This document shows, piece after piece, positions 17,136 to 24,666 of a DNA stretch of 25,038 nucleotides. How positions within the stretch are numbered: position 1 is the first letter of the stretch; each line of letters begins with the position of its first letter. Origin of the DNA: Endobugula sp047619205 (GTDB lineage Bacteria > Pseudomonadota > Gammaproteobacteria > Pseudomonadales > Cellvibrionaceae); NCBI GenBank assembly GCA_047619205.1, contig JBLHJR010000044.1:1-25038 (forward strand), read 5' to 3'. The position numbers were made by a program, and so were the translations under genes. The notes beneath the pieces were generated by a model. That model saw only the letters and a program-made list of their open reading frames with translations. It did not search any database and was not told where the DNA came from.

Positions 17136-17468
17136 ATGGAAATCGTGGATACTCTTAAAGAACAAATTGCAGCAAATGACATTATTCTTTACATGAAAGG
17201 CTCGCCTAATGCGCCACAGTGCGGTTTTTCTATGAAGACATCACAGGCAGTAATGGCCTGTGGCAAACGCTTTGCGTATGTTGATGTGCTGACTAATCCC
17301 GACGTTCGTGCGCATTTACCGGCTTATGCTAATTGGCCTACGTTCCCACAATTATGGGTTAAAGGTGAATTGGTCGGCGGTTGTGACATCATTACCGAAA
17401 TGCATGAAAAAGGTGAACTGCAGCCGTTGCTGAATGAAGCTGTTCCAGCCGAAGAGGGTGGGGAGTAA
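17136..17468 (+). CDS. grxD: Monothiol glutaredoxin Grx4 (CGFS type)
   Basis: A 110-residue monothiol glutaredoxin. It has the active-site motif CGFS (Cys29) preceded by the Lys21 region (LYMKGSPNAPQ), and the conserved WPTFPQLWVKGELVGG with GCDII, which bind glutathione. Grx4 coordinates a [2Fe-2S] cluster with glutathione at a dimer interface and passes clusters to partners; it acts in the cytosol. The ATG at 17136 has GAGG 12 bases upstream, a rather long spacing. Its TAA stop (17466-17468) shares the last A with the apparent start of the next gene, so the two are probably translated in coupling. Intact. Confidence 0.95.
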   Translation: MEIVDTLKEQIAANDIILYMKGSPNAPQCGFSMKTSQAVMACGKRFAYVDVLTNPDVRAHLPAYANWPTFPQLWVKGELVGGCDIITEMHEKGELQPLLNEAVPAEEGGE

Positions 17469-18274
17469 TTACCCAGTTACAGGTCACATTAGTTCAGCCA
17501 GATCTGCTTTGGCTGAACCCCCAAGCCAACCTTGATCATCTTTCCCAATTATTGTCGGGCATCCCAGACAACACAGACCTAGTCGTTTTACCTGAAATGT
17601 TTACCTCCGGTTTTACGCAAAACCCAGAGCCGCTATACGGTAACCAACACACCATCGAATGGATGAAAAGCCAGGCGACGCTGCACAATATTGCCCTTGT
17701 AGGTAGTGTTGCCTGTGCAGTAGTCGGTTCGAGTGAACTGCGAAATAATTTTGTTAATCGCTTGTTCTTCGTCACCCCTGGCTCTGATGGGGATGGCGAC
17801 GGTGAATTACACTATTATGATAAGTGTCATTTATTTGCGATGGGAGGGGAACACGAACGCTATCAGCCAGGCAAGCAGCGCAGTGTAGTGAATTACAAAG
17901 GCTGGCGTTTTTTGCTCACAGTGTGTTATGACCTGCGTTTCCCGGTTTTTTGTCGTAATCGGAATGATTATGACGTGATGTTATGTGTGGCGAATTGGCC
18001 GCAGTCACGTCGACATCCATGGCGTACCTTATTGCAAGCAAGAGCGATTGAAAATCAAGCTTATGTCCTCGGCGTTAATCGTGTGGGTAAGGACGGTAAT
18101 GGTTTGGAGTACAGTGGTGACTCAATGGCGGTTAATTTTTGGGGCGAAATAGTTGCCGATGGCCCCCAAGGCAAAGAGCAGTTATTGAACGCAACCCTCG
18201 ATAGAGAAACATTGCTAGCCGCGCGAAAGTCTTTCCCTGTAGCGAATGACGCGGATGCTTTTGAGTTGACCTAA
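17468..18274 (+). CDS. Nitrilase-family carbon-nitrogen hydrolase (omega-amidase-like)
   Basis: Resembles the YafV/Nit2 omega-amidases, which hydrolyse alpha-ketoglutaramate-type substrates. The catalytic triad is visible: Glu43 in VLPEMF, Lys119 in YYDKCHLF, Cys153 in TVCYDLRFP. With an ATT start at 17468 it has 268 residues and begins (M)TQLQVTLVQPDLLWLNPQAN, which matches the family's N-terminus, including the first beta strand. The first standard codon in this frame is TTG at 17552, which would cut off that strand. No ATG, GTG or TTG lies between the in-frame TGA at 17435 and 17552. TAATT at the grxD stop looks like a mutated TAATG overlap. AGAGGG lies nine bases upstream of the ATT. The remainder is intact. 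Confidence 0.85.
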   Translation: MTQLQVTLVQPDLLWLNPQANLDHLSQLLSGIPDNTDLVVLPEMFTSGFTQNPEPLYGNQHTIEWMKSQATLHNIALVGSVACAVVGSSELRNNFVNRLFFVTPGSDGDGDGELHYYDKCHLFAMGGEHERYQPGKQRSVVNYKGWRFLLTVCYDLRFPVFCRNRNDYDVMLCVANWPQSRRHPWRTLLQARAIENQAYVLGVNRVGKDGNGLEYSGDSMAVNFWGEIVADGPQGKEQLLNATLDRETLLAARKSFPVANDADAFELT

Positions 18275-18476
18275 CGTAGATGAAAGCCACGTAGATAAAA
18301 GGCGAAAAATCCAGCCTGTAAAGTAAAGTGATGCTATAAAATTTTTGTGCAATAGCGTATTATTACCTTTTTTAATCGCTAAGAATAAAAGAAAGAAGAC
18401 TATGGATTTGGAGCAAATCAGACAATGATTCTCTGCATCGATTTTTTTGTTTAACGTCCAATTACAGGAGATAAAA

Positions 18477-19079
18477 ATGGCCGTTCTTGTTGGTAAACCC
18501 GCCCCAGATTTTACAGCGCCTGCAGTGCTAGGTTCTGGTGAAATTAATGAAAATTTTCACTTTGCAGAAGCAACAAAAGGTAAAAAAACCGTGGTGTTTT
18601 TCTACCCACTAGACTTTACTTTTGTATGCCCTTCAGAGTTGTTAGCCTTTGATCATCGCATCAGTGAATTCGAAAAACGTGGCGTTGTGGTTATTGGTGT
18701 TTCTATCGACAGCCATTGGACACACAACGCCTGGCGCAATACCCCTATTAATGATGGCGGTATTGGCGCTGTTGCTTATACCTTAGTCGCTGATATGAAA
18801 CATGAAATTTGCCAGGCTTATGATGTTGAATCAGAAGGTGGTGTTGCTTATCGTGGTTCGTTCTTAATTGATGAAGATGGTTTAGTACGTCATCAAGTGG
18901 TGAATGATTTACCTTTAGGTCGTAATGTAGATGAAATGCTACGGATGATTGATGCACTAGCTTTTCATCAGAAGCATGGTGAAGTTTGTCCTGCAGGCTG
19001 GAAAGACGGTGATGACGGTATGGTAGCGAGCCCAGATGGCGTTGCTGCGTATTTGAATGATAATGCCGGCAGTTTATAG
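18477..19079 (+). CDS. 2-Cys peroxiredoxin (AhpC/Prx1 type)
   Basis: A 200-residue typical 2-Cys peroxiredoxin that reduces hydrogen peroxide and organic peroxides in the cytosol. The peroxidatic Cys51 lies in FTFVCPSE, the resolving Cys171 in GEVCPAGW. It has the usual VGKPAPDFTAPAVLG start and a C-terminal extension past the resolving Cys. The ATG at 18477 has a strong AGGAG six bases upstream; an open TTG at 18447 would add ten unlikely residues. The reducing partner is not adjacent (no ahpF). The gene has 202 bp of upstream non-coding sequence and its own strong terminator, so it is a single-gene unit. I see no convincing OxyR site. Intact. Confidence 0.95.
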   Translation: MAVLVGKPAPDFTAPAVLGSGEINENFHFAEATKGKKTVVFFYPLDFTFVCPSELLAFDHRISEFEKRGVVVIGVSIDSHWTHNAWRNTPINDGGIGAVAYTLVADMKHEICQAYDVESEGGVAYRGSFLIDEDGLVRHQVVNDLPLGRNVDEMLRMIDALAFHQKHGEVCPAGWKDGDDGMVASPDGVAAYLNDNAGSL

Positions 19080-19103
19080 CCAGCAGTCTATAAGTTAAGA
19101 ATA

Positions 19104-19135
19104 AAAAAACGGGGGCTAGATAGCCCCCGTTTTTT
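19104..19135. terminator. Bidirectional terminator (peroxiredoxin / fdxA)
   Basis: AAAAAACGGGGGCTA pairs perfectly with TAGCCCCCGTTTTTT around GA, giving a GC-rich 15-bp stem with T-runs read from either side. It lies 24 bp past the peroxiredoxin stop and 83 bp beyond the end of the opposing fdxA gene. Confidence 0.95.
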
Positions 19136-19139
19136 AGTT

Positions 19140-19218
19140 AGACGTTATATGTGAGACGTTTTACTTCGCTGCGCTCAGCTTTTTAAAGCGTCCCACTGCC
19201 AACGTCTCACTTATTTTT
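19140..19218. repeat. Hairpin repeat, copy 2
   Basis: Second copy of the repeat at 16958-17036, in the same orientation. Shared segments are ACTTC...TTTTTAAAGCGTC and AACGTCTCACTTATTTTT. The arms GAGACGTTTTAC... and AAAGCGTC... are less perfect than in copy 1, and some bases are missing after AAAGCGTC. It fills the gap between the bidirectional terminator and the fdxA stop. Confidence 0.7.
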
Positions 19219-19542
19219 TTATCGTTGTAAATGCTCAAGCTTGCCTTCCACACCATCCCACTCTTCGGCGTCTTCTGGGGCTTCTTTCTTCTCGGTAATA
19301 TTCGGCCATACTTCGGCTAGTTCAGCATTCAATTCTAGAAAAACTTCTTCTTTTTCGGGAAGCTCATCTTCTGAGAAAATCGCATCTACAGGACATTCTG
19401 GCTCACATAAAGCGCAATCAATACACTCGTCAGGGTGAATAACAAGAAAATTAGGGCCTTCATAAAAACAATCCACAGGACATACTTCAACGCAGTCTGT
19501 GTGTTTACATTTAATACAATTTTCCCCAACAACAAATGTCAT
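19219..19542 (-). CDS. fdxA: 7Fe ferredoxin, FdxA type
   Basis: A 107-residue seven-iron ferredoxin carrying one [3Fe-4S] and one [4Fe-4S] cluster in the cytosol. Cluster motifs are CIKCKHTDCVEVCPVDC (from Cys9) and CIDCALCEPECP. The protein continues with an acidic C-terminal extension typical of the FdxA subfamily. The start ATG (19542) has AGGAG ten bases upstream. It lies 178 bp downstream of mutS on the same strand; the mutS-fdxA order is conserved in Pseudomonas relatives. Physiological electron partners are unknown. Intact. Confidence 0.95.
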   Translation of the reverse strand: MTFVVGENCIKCKHTDCVEVCPVDCFYEGPNFLVIHPDECIDCALCEPECPVDAIFSEDELPEKEEVFLELNAELAEVWPNITEKKEAPEDAEEWDGVEGKLEHLQR

Positions 19543-19680
19543 GGTATTACAACTCCTGGTACTTTACTTTGGTGATATTATAGGCAGCGAACTTCCCGTA
19601 AGCGGATAATTACATAAGGATATAATAGTTCAAGGGCGGCATTCTAGCGGTTTTTTGTCACTTTGTTAATCGCTTATAGT

Positions 19681-19711
19681 AAAAAAATGGCTAGGCCTGC
19701 GTTTTAGGCCC
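19681..19711 (-). terminator. Possible terminator after mutS
   Basis: On the minus strand GGCCT...AGGCC (19694-19698 with 19706-19710, 7-nt loop) is followed, after six bases, by a run of seven T (19681-19687 on the plus strand reads A7). The stem is short, so confidence is moderate. Confidence 0.4.
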
Positions 19712-19720
19712 AGATTTTTA

Positions 19721-22345
19721 TTACTTAGCGGCTTTCTTTAAATCAAATAAAATTTCTAAGGCTTGGCGTGGCGTTAACTCATTGGGGTTAATGCTAGCCA
19801 GCGTCTCTAGAACAGGGTGTGGAGCGCTTGGAAATAGATCGTTTTGCGTAGGCTTAATGGCTTGGGTTATGGATGCAGAAGGGGGAGTGTTGAGAGCCTC
19901 ATGGTGTAAGCTATGGGGATGCTGGCCGCTTTCTAACAGTGTTAGCTGCTGTTGGGCTTCGGCAATCACTGACTGCGGAATACCGGCTAGTTTAGCGACC
20001 TGCAAGCCATAGCTTTGGCTCGCAGCACCTTCTTCAATACGGTGTAGAAAGACAATGTTATCGTTATGCTCGACGGCAGATAGATGCACATTACAAACGC
20101 CCTCGATCGATTCAGGCAAACTGGTAATTTCAAAATAGTGGGTGGCAAATAAACACAGCGCTTGAATCTGTTGCGCTAAATGTTGGGCACAAGCCCAAGC
20201 TAAGGATAGTCCATCAAAAGTGCTAGTGCCGCGACCAATCTCATCCATCAATACCAAACTATGACGGCTGGCATTTTGTAAAATATTCGCGGTTTCGGTC
20301 ATCTCCACCATAAAGGTAGAGCGGCCACCGGCCAAATCATCCGATGAGCCGATACGGGTAAAAATACGATCGACAATACTAATCGTCGCACTCTTTGCAG
20401 GCACATAACTACCGATATGCGCGAGCAATACGATGAGTGCGGTTTGCCGCATATAAGTCGATTTGCCCCCCATATTAGGGCCGGTAATAATCAGCATGCG
20501 TCGTTCGTGGCTGAGCGAAACATCATTAGGCACAAAGGGTGCTGAACCCGCTAAGACTGCTTCCACTACCGGATGGCGACCATCTTCAATGGTAATGGTA
20601 TTGCTTTCTGTGGCGGTGAGTGTCGGGCAGGCAAAGTGTAATCGCTCGGCTCGTTCGGCTAAGGTACTTAATACATCCAGCTCTGCAATACCTGCGGCTG
20701 AGGTTTGTAGGGCTAATAATTGCTCGTTAAGCTGCTCGATCAACTGTTCATATAGGGCTTTTTCACGGCTAAGCGCGCGACTCTTTGCCGATAAGGCTTT
20801 ATCTTCAAAGGCTTTGAGTTCGGGAGTAATAAAGCGCTCGGCATTCTTTAAGGTTTGTCGACGAATATATTCCACCGGCGCTTTATCGGACTGCGCGCGA
20901 CTAATCTCAATATAATAACCATGCACGCGGTTATAGCCGACTTTTAATGTGGCAATACCCGTGCGTTGCTTTTCTTGCGTTTCCAAATCAATTAAAAACT
21001 GTCCCGCATGCGAGCTAATATTACGCAACTCATCTAACTCACTATCATAACCCTCGGCTATCACTCCACCATCGCGTATGACTACGGGTGGGTTTTCAAT
21101 AATGGCTTTTTCAAGCAGGGTGACTACATCAGGAAAAGTACTAATATTGGTGCTTAATTGCTGCAATAGTTCGCTATCGTGTTCTGCCAATAAGGTTTGT
21201 AGTGCCGGATACACCGCTAGCGATAAACACAGGCGAGATAAATCTCGTGGCCGAGCAGAACGTAAAGCGATACGCGCTAAAATCCGTTCTAAATCGCCAA
21301 TGGCCTTTAAGGTCTCGTGCATGGGCTCAAAGCGGTAATGGCTTAATAGGCCACTAATCGCTGTTTGGCGCTGAACCAAACTATCCTGCTGGGTCAGTGG
21401 GCGGTTAATCCAACGGCACAGTTGGCGGCTACCCATGGTGGTAGCGGCATGGTTCAAAATCGAAAATAGGGTGTTTTCTTCGCCGCCAGTTAAATTGATG
21501 GAGAGCTCTAAATTACGCCGAGTGGCAGCATCCATTAATACCGCGTCTTCTCGGTTTTCTAATTGAATACGGCAAATATGCGGTAGGGAAGTGCGTTGGG
21601 TTTCTTGCGCGTAAGCCAGTACACAACCAGCAGCGCCTTTAGCGGAGTCTAACGCTTCACAGCCAAAAGCGATTAAATCCCGTGTGCCAAACTGCTCGCA
21701 TAATAAACGTTGCGCAGTATCCGCATCAAACTCCCAAGGGGCGCGATAACGTAAGCCTTTGCATTGCTGGCCAAGGCTTGTGTCTTCTAGGCTTTGTGTC
21801 ATTAATAGTTCAGCAGGATTTAAGCGTTGCAATTCCGCGGCGACGGCTTCTTCCGAATCCACCTCTAATACAAAAAAACGACCGCTACCGACATCCAAAC
21901 TAGCAATACCATAATTGCCTTGATGCTCATTAACCGCCACTAATAAATTATCGTGATGGGCACTTAACAACGCCTCGTCGGTAACCGTACCGGGGGTCAC
22001 AATACGCATCACCTTGCGTTCAACTGGTCCCTTACTAGTAGCGGGGTCGCCAATTTGCTCGCAAATTGCCACCGACTCACCCGCTTGTACCAACTTAGCT
22101 AAATAGCCATCTGCCGCATGGTAGGGAATACCTGCCATTGGGATAGGTTCACCACCCGACTTCCCCCGTGCCGTTAGGGTGATGTCTAAGATTTGCGAGA
22201 CTCTTTTAGCATCCTCAAAAAACAACTCATAAAAATCCCCCATACGGTAAAACACCACCTCATTAGCGTGTTCCGCCTTAATTCTAAGGTATTGTTGCAT
22301 CATCGGCGTGTGTTCTGGGGTGGGATGTGGCGTGCTTGTGGCCAT
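19721..22345 (-). CDS. mutS: DNA mismatch repair protein MutS
   Basis: An 874-residue MutS, close to the usual ~855. It recognises mismatches and small loops, then recruits MutL in an ATP-dependent way. The mismatch-contact motif YRMGDFYELFFEDA lies near residue 40. The ATPase domain has Walker A GPNMGGKSTYMRQTA, the ABC signature-like DLAGGRSTFMVEM, and Walker B LVLMDEIGRGTSTFDG, followed by the FATHYFEIT box. The C-terminal helices end ELTPRQALEILFDLKKAAK, the tetramerisation-type tail. The start at 22345 has only a weak ribosome site (GAG) but matches the family's N-terminus (HTPMMQQYLRIKAEH follows). fdxA is downstream. Intact. Confidence 0.98.
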   Translation of the reverse strand: MATSTPHPTPEHTPMMQQYLRIKAEHANEVVFYRMGDFYELFFEDAKRVSQILDITLTARGKSGGEPIPMAGIPYHAADGYLAKLVQAGESVAICEQIGDPATSKGPVERKVMRIVTPGTVTDEALLSAHHDNLLVAVNEHQGNYGIASLDVGSGRFFVLEVDSEEAVAAELQRLNPAELLMTQSLEDTSLGQQCKGLRYRAPWEFDADTAQRLLCEQFGTRDLIAFGCEALDSAKGAAGCVLAYAQETQRTSLPHICRIQLENREDAVLMDAATRRNLELSINLTGGEENTLFSILNHAATTMGSRQLCRWINRPLTQQDSLVQRQTAISGLLSHYRFEPMHETLKAIGDLERILARIALRSARPRDLSRLCLSLAVYPALQTLLAEHDSELLQQLSTNISTFPDVVTLLEKAIIENPPVVIRDGGVIAEGYDSELDELRNISSHAGQFLIDLETQEKQRTGIATLKVGYNRVHGYYIEISRAQSDKAPVEYIRRQTLKNAERFITPELKAFEDKALSAKSRALSREKALYEQLIEQLNEQLLALQTSAAGIAELDVLSTLAERAERLHFACPTLTATESNTITIEDGRHPVVEAVLAGSAPFVPNDVSLSHERRMLIITGPNMGGKSTYMRQTALIVLLAHIGSYVPAKSATISIVDRIFTRIGSSDDLAGGRSTFMVEMTETANILQNASRHSLVLMDEIGRGTSTFDGLSLAWACAQHLAQQIQALCLFATHYFEITSLPESIEGVCNVHLSAVEHNDNIVFLHRIEEGAASQSYGLQVAKLAGIPQSVIAEAQQQLTLLESGQHPHSLHHEALNTPPSASITQAIKPTQNDLFPSAPHPVLETLASINPNELTPRQALEILFDLKKAAK

Positions 22346-22582
22346 GCTCGGTGTCTTGTTTTAGTGATGAATGGGAGAATGTAAATAAGCCACTTAGGAT
22401 ACTGGGAAGTGGGCTTTGGGGCTAGTGTTAGCGGAAATATAAATATGGATGTTAGTTAGCCCACTCTTACGCAGAGATGAACTACCCGATTAACACATGA
22501 GTAGCTTGGCATTGGGTTTGCTACTGTGTTTAGCCCGCACGGTGAAAAGCTGAGGAAGAAGCTTACAGCCGCCATAAACACT

Positions 22583-22864
22583 TTAGCTTTTCCAGTTTTG
22601 TCGATTATGGTGAACGTGAAGAATGACTAGCTGTTCGGCGTCAATACGATACACCAACAAGCACGGTGTCTTTTGTACCACCCATTCCCTTGTGCCTTCA
22701 ACATACCCGTCACGCCCCATTTTTGGATGCTCGCCTAATCGTTGGCTGGCATCCCAGACACGCTGACCGATAAGCTGTGCAGCCTCCGGGCTTTCTTGTG
22801 CGATATACGTTTCTATTTCAATAAAATCCGCTAATGCTGGTTCTGTCCATTCAACTGGCAACAT
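22583..22864 (-). CDS. RelE/ParE-family toxin
   Basis: A 93-residue basic protein of the RelE/ParE fold: WTEPALADFIEIETYIAQES at the N-terminus, GRDGYVEGTREWVV in the middle and YRIDAEQLVILHVHHNRQNW at the end, with the usual alternating helix/strand layout. ParE toxins poison DNA gyrase, RelE toxins cut mRNA; the sequence looks more ParE-like but I cannot decide the target. It overlaps the antitoxin gene by 14 bases, the classic coupled arrangement, and is transcribed second. Intact. Confidence 0.9.
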   Translation of the reverse strand: MLPVEWTEPALADFIEIETYIAQESPEAAQLIGQRVWDASQRLGEHPKMGRDGYVEGTREWVVQKTPCLLVYRIDAEQLVILHVHHNRQNWKS

Positions 22865-23054
22865 TAACTCCCCAACGTGTGAAGGCGGCTTTCACTTCCT
22901 CAGCTGTTGCAAACTCGCCGCGATCTGCTGCGCGGATTCCCTTTTCAACCGCTTGACGGAAACGTACTTTTTCCATCACATCATCCCATGTCGCTTCGTC
23001 TGATAACTGATCGGCAAGTTGATGCAAGGTGTCTTTTATTGCTGCTGTTCTCAT
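22851..23054 (-). CDS. Antitoxin of the RelE/ParE pair
   Basis: A 67-residue protein from the ATG at 23054, beginning MRTAAIKDTLHQLADQLSDE. It resembles the small helical antitoxins paired with ParE-like toxins (ATWDDVMEKVRFRQAVEKGI, then an EVKAAF motif near the end). The start is chosen because AGAGG lies eight bases upstream; the frame is open to an ATG at 23105, which would add 17 residues reading through the promoter. It overlaps the toxin start by 14 bases and is expected to neutralise the toxin. Antitoxins of this class often repress their own operon, but no clear operator palindrome was seen here. Confidence 0.85.
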   Translation of the reverse strand: MRTAAIKDTLHQLADQLSDEATWDDVMEKVRFRQAVEKGIRAADRGEFATAEEVKAAFTRWGVNVAS

Positions 23055-23090
23055 CACTGTAACCTCTGTATTTTTCACTATCAGACTACG

Positions 23091-23120
23091 ATTATACTCC
23101 ATCACCTTCCTGTTGGCTGC
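23091..23120 (-). promoter_or_regulatory. Candidate toxin-antitoxin promoter
   Basis: On the minus strand a perfect -10 box TATAAT (23096-23091) lies 37 bases before the antitoxin ATG. No good -35 is seen at 17 bp. The box overlaps the stop codon (TAA) of the recombinase remnant upstream. Confidence 0.35.
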
Positions 23121-23445
23121 TTTTACTCACTTTTGCAGGGCGGCTTAGGGTATGTATATCTTTGGGCTGCTTAATGCTGACTTGCATATAGACCCCCGCC
23201 GTCTCTAATGTTGCATGACCTAGGAGGCCGTCCGAGAATAGGGGCCGTAGCGAGGGGAAACAATTTTGAGTCCATTTTTTCGAACATTTGAGGCGAATAG
23301 TGGTTCTATTCAACGAAAATGATCGGAAAAATGGGCCGAAATAGTTTTTTCGTAGCAGGTTCTCTATTCTCGGACAGCCTCCTAGCACGCTTGGATATAT
23401 CTAACCTCTGCGCCACCGTCTAACATGAGTGTTGCACTGGTGACT
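23092..23445 (-). pseudogene. Tyrosine recombinase remnant split by a MITE-like element
   Basis: On the minus strand, from ~23445, the sequence encodes ATLMLDGGAEVRYIQAC, then a 166-bp element (23220-23385) intervenes, then LGHATLETAGVYMQVSIKQ continues to a stop at 23092-23094. Joined, this reads ATLML...RYIQAC-LGHATLETAGVYMQ, the C-terminal signature of XerC/D-like integrases, with the catalytic His in LGH and the nucleophile Tyr in GVYMQ. The two halves are in different frames across the element (one base short), and the N-terminal catalytic Arg region is missing. A fragment like RHQCA just before ATLML is recognisable only out of frame. The gene is dead. An ORF of ~98 codons merges element sequence with the tail, but is probably spurious. 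Confidence 0.7.
23220..23385. mobile_element. 166-bp palindromic MITE-like element, copy A
   Basis: The ends are near-perfect inverted repeats: CTAGGAGGCCGTCCGAGAATAG on the left and its complement with one mismatch on the right. Inner sequences (GTCCATTTTTTCG... against ...CGGAAAAATGGGCC) also pair, so the whole element forms one hairpin around the exact centre TGGTT (23301-23305). No transposase is encoded. CTAG at each end may be the target duplication. It splits the recombinase remnant. Parent element unknown. Confidence 0.85.
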
Positions 23446-23583
23446 GTTAAATACCCATGTATCATTGGGGTGTGTTGTGTGGTATTGGTGGTCATAATGT
23501 GGTCTTTTGATTGGGTGAATATAATAATCTGGCTGGGATATAAAATAATAGCGGCTAAGGATACGTGTATATTTCTCATGAGG

Positions 23584-23749
23584 CTAGGAGTCTGTCCGAG
23601 AATAGGGGCCGTAGCGAGGGGAAACAATTTTGAGTCCATTTTTTCGAACATTTGAGGCAAATAGTGGTTCTATTCAACGAAAATGATCGGAAAAATGGGC
23701 CGAAATAGTTTTTCCGCAGTAGGTTCTCTATTCTCGGACAGCCTCCTAG
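23584..23749. mobile_element. 166-bp palindromic MITE-like element, copy B
   Basis: The same length as copy A and in the same orientation, differing at six positions by my count (two in the left end, one in the middle, three in the right half), i.e. ~96% identity. It also begins and ends with CTAG. The 198 bp between copies hold part of the recombinase remnant and unrecognised sequence. Confidence 0.85.
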
Positions 23750-24217
23750 TTATGATGTTCAGATCAAGCGTCTCAAAACGGTGCTAGAATTGGGTAAACA
23801 TCCGCTCGCGTAATCACCCAGTGATAGGACCTAAGGTAATGTGTATGGCAGAACGAAAATTTATATAGTGGATGTGTATTGACGCGCCTAATTTTGATCT
23901 ATTCTTGATCAGTGTAGAGCGGTATCGTAGGTAAAAGCTAAACATGACACAATTGTTGATTGACCAGTGTTGATTGCCCAGTATTCCCTTATTCTATGAG
24001 TGATATACTGTAGAACGACTGTAAAATGAAAGTCGGGTGAAAGTCGGGTGAAACATGGTTCTTAAGTAAAACAGTACAATAGTAAGTTAGCTGAAAAAAC
24101 ACTCACTCCACAATGCGTTGCAAAAAAAAACACCAGCGGTTCAGCATAGCGCGCGAGTTGAATAATAAAAACCAATTCGCCACACATAAATAGCAATAAT
24201 GGAAAGCCAAACAGTCA
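23750..24217. other. Gap between MITE copy B and hsdM, no clear gene
   Basis: A short plus-strand tail starts right after copy B and ends with a stop at 23812-23814 (YDVQIKRLKTVLELGKHPLA); it may be the end of a gene cut by the element, not recognised. Farther on there is an 11-bp tandem duplication (GAAAGTCGGGT, ~24028-24049). The rest is AT-rich with no feature that I can support. Confidence 0.4.
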
Positions 24218-24666
24218 ATGACCGATAGCACACTGACCTTATCCCAACTAGAACAATACCTCTCAAAAGCTGCTTGGATCTTAAAAGGCCCAGTCGATGC
24301 CTCTGACTTTAAGGTATACATCTTCCCGTTGCTTTTCTTTAAACGCATCTCTGATGTCTATGATGAAGAGTACCAAACTGCCCTTACAGAGTCAGACGGC
24401 GATACAGAATATGCCTCTATGCCTGAAATGCATCGCTTTGAAATCCCAGAGGGTTGCCATTGGACAGATGTTCGTGAAACCACCACCAATGTGGGCAGGC
24501 TATCGAGAAAGCCTTACGCGGCATAGAGCAAGCCAACCAGGAATACCTCTATGGGATTTTTGGTGATGCGCAGTGGAGTAACAAGAATAAGCTTTCCGAT
24601 AGCGTGTTGATCAACCTGGTCGAACACTTCTCCCAATCGGTGGATTTCAAGAGAGTTGTCGCCTGA
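24218..24666 (+). pseudogene. hsdM: Type I restriction-modification methyltransferase (HsdM), N-terminal remnant
   Basis: The N-terminal domain of HsdM: LSQLEQYLSKAAWILKGPVD, ASDFKVYIFPLLFFKRISDV and EIPEGCHWTDVRETTTNVG. At 24494-24496 one base is missing (GGGCAGG for GGGCCAGG), and the next frame continues as QAIEKALRGIEQANQEYLYG, then LSDSVLINLVEHFSQSVDF. A stop follows at 24664-24666, at the boundary of an IS3-family element. The catalytic methyltransferase domain (NPPY) and the rest of the hsd operon are absent. Both a frameshift and an IS insertion have therefore inactivated the gene. The ATG at 24218 has only a weak upstream GGAAA. Confidence 0.85.

Noticed and set aside
18402..18428. 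Nine-codon ORF (MDLEQIRQ) before the peroxiredoxin gene.
   Set aside because: Too short to support; the upstream purine-rich tract is weak evidence, and no regulatory codon pattern is visible.
18447..18476. TTG start extending the peroxiredoxin by ten residues.
   Set aside because: The ATG at 18477 has a perfect AGGAG at six bases and matches the family N-terminus.
22346..22582. Possible gene or RNA between the toxin gene and mutS.
   Set aside because: No convincing ORF, hairpin or promoter was seen in these 237 bp.
23400..23490. Possible C-terminus of a short-chain dehydrogenase (TLMLDGGAEV).
   Set aside because: With the sequence across the MITE-like element it reads RYIQAC-LGHATLETAGVYMQ, which fits a tyrosine recombinase much better.
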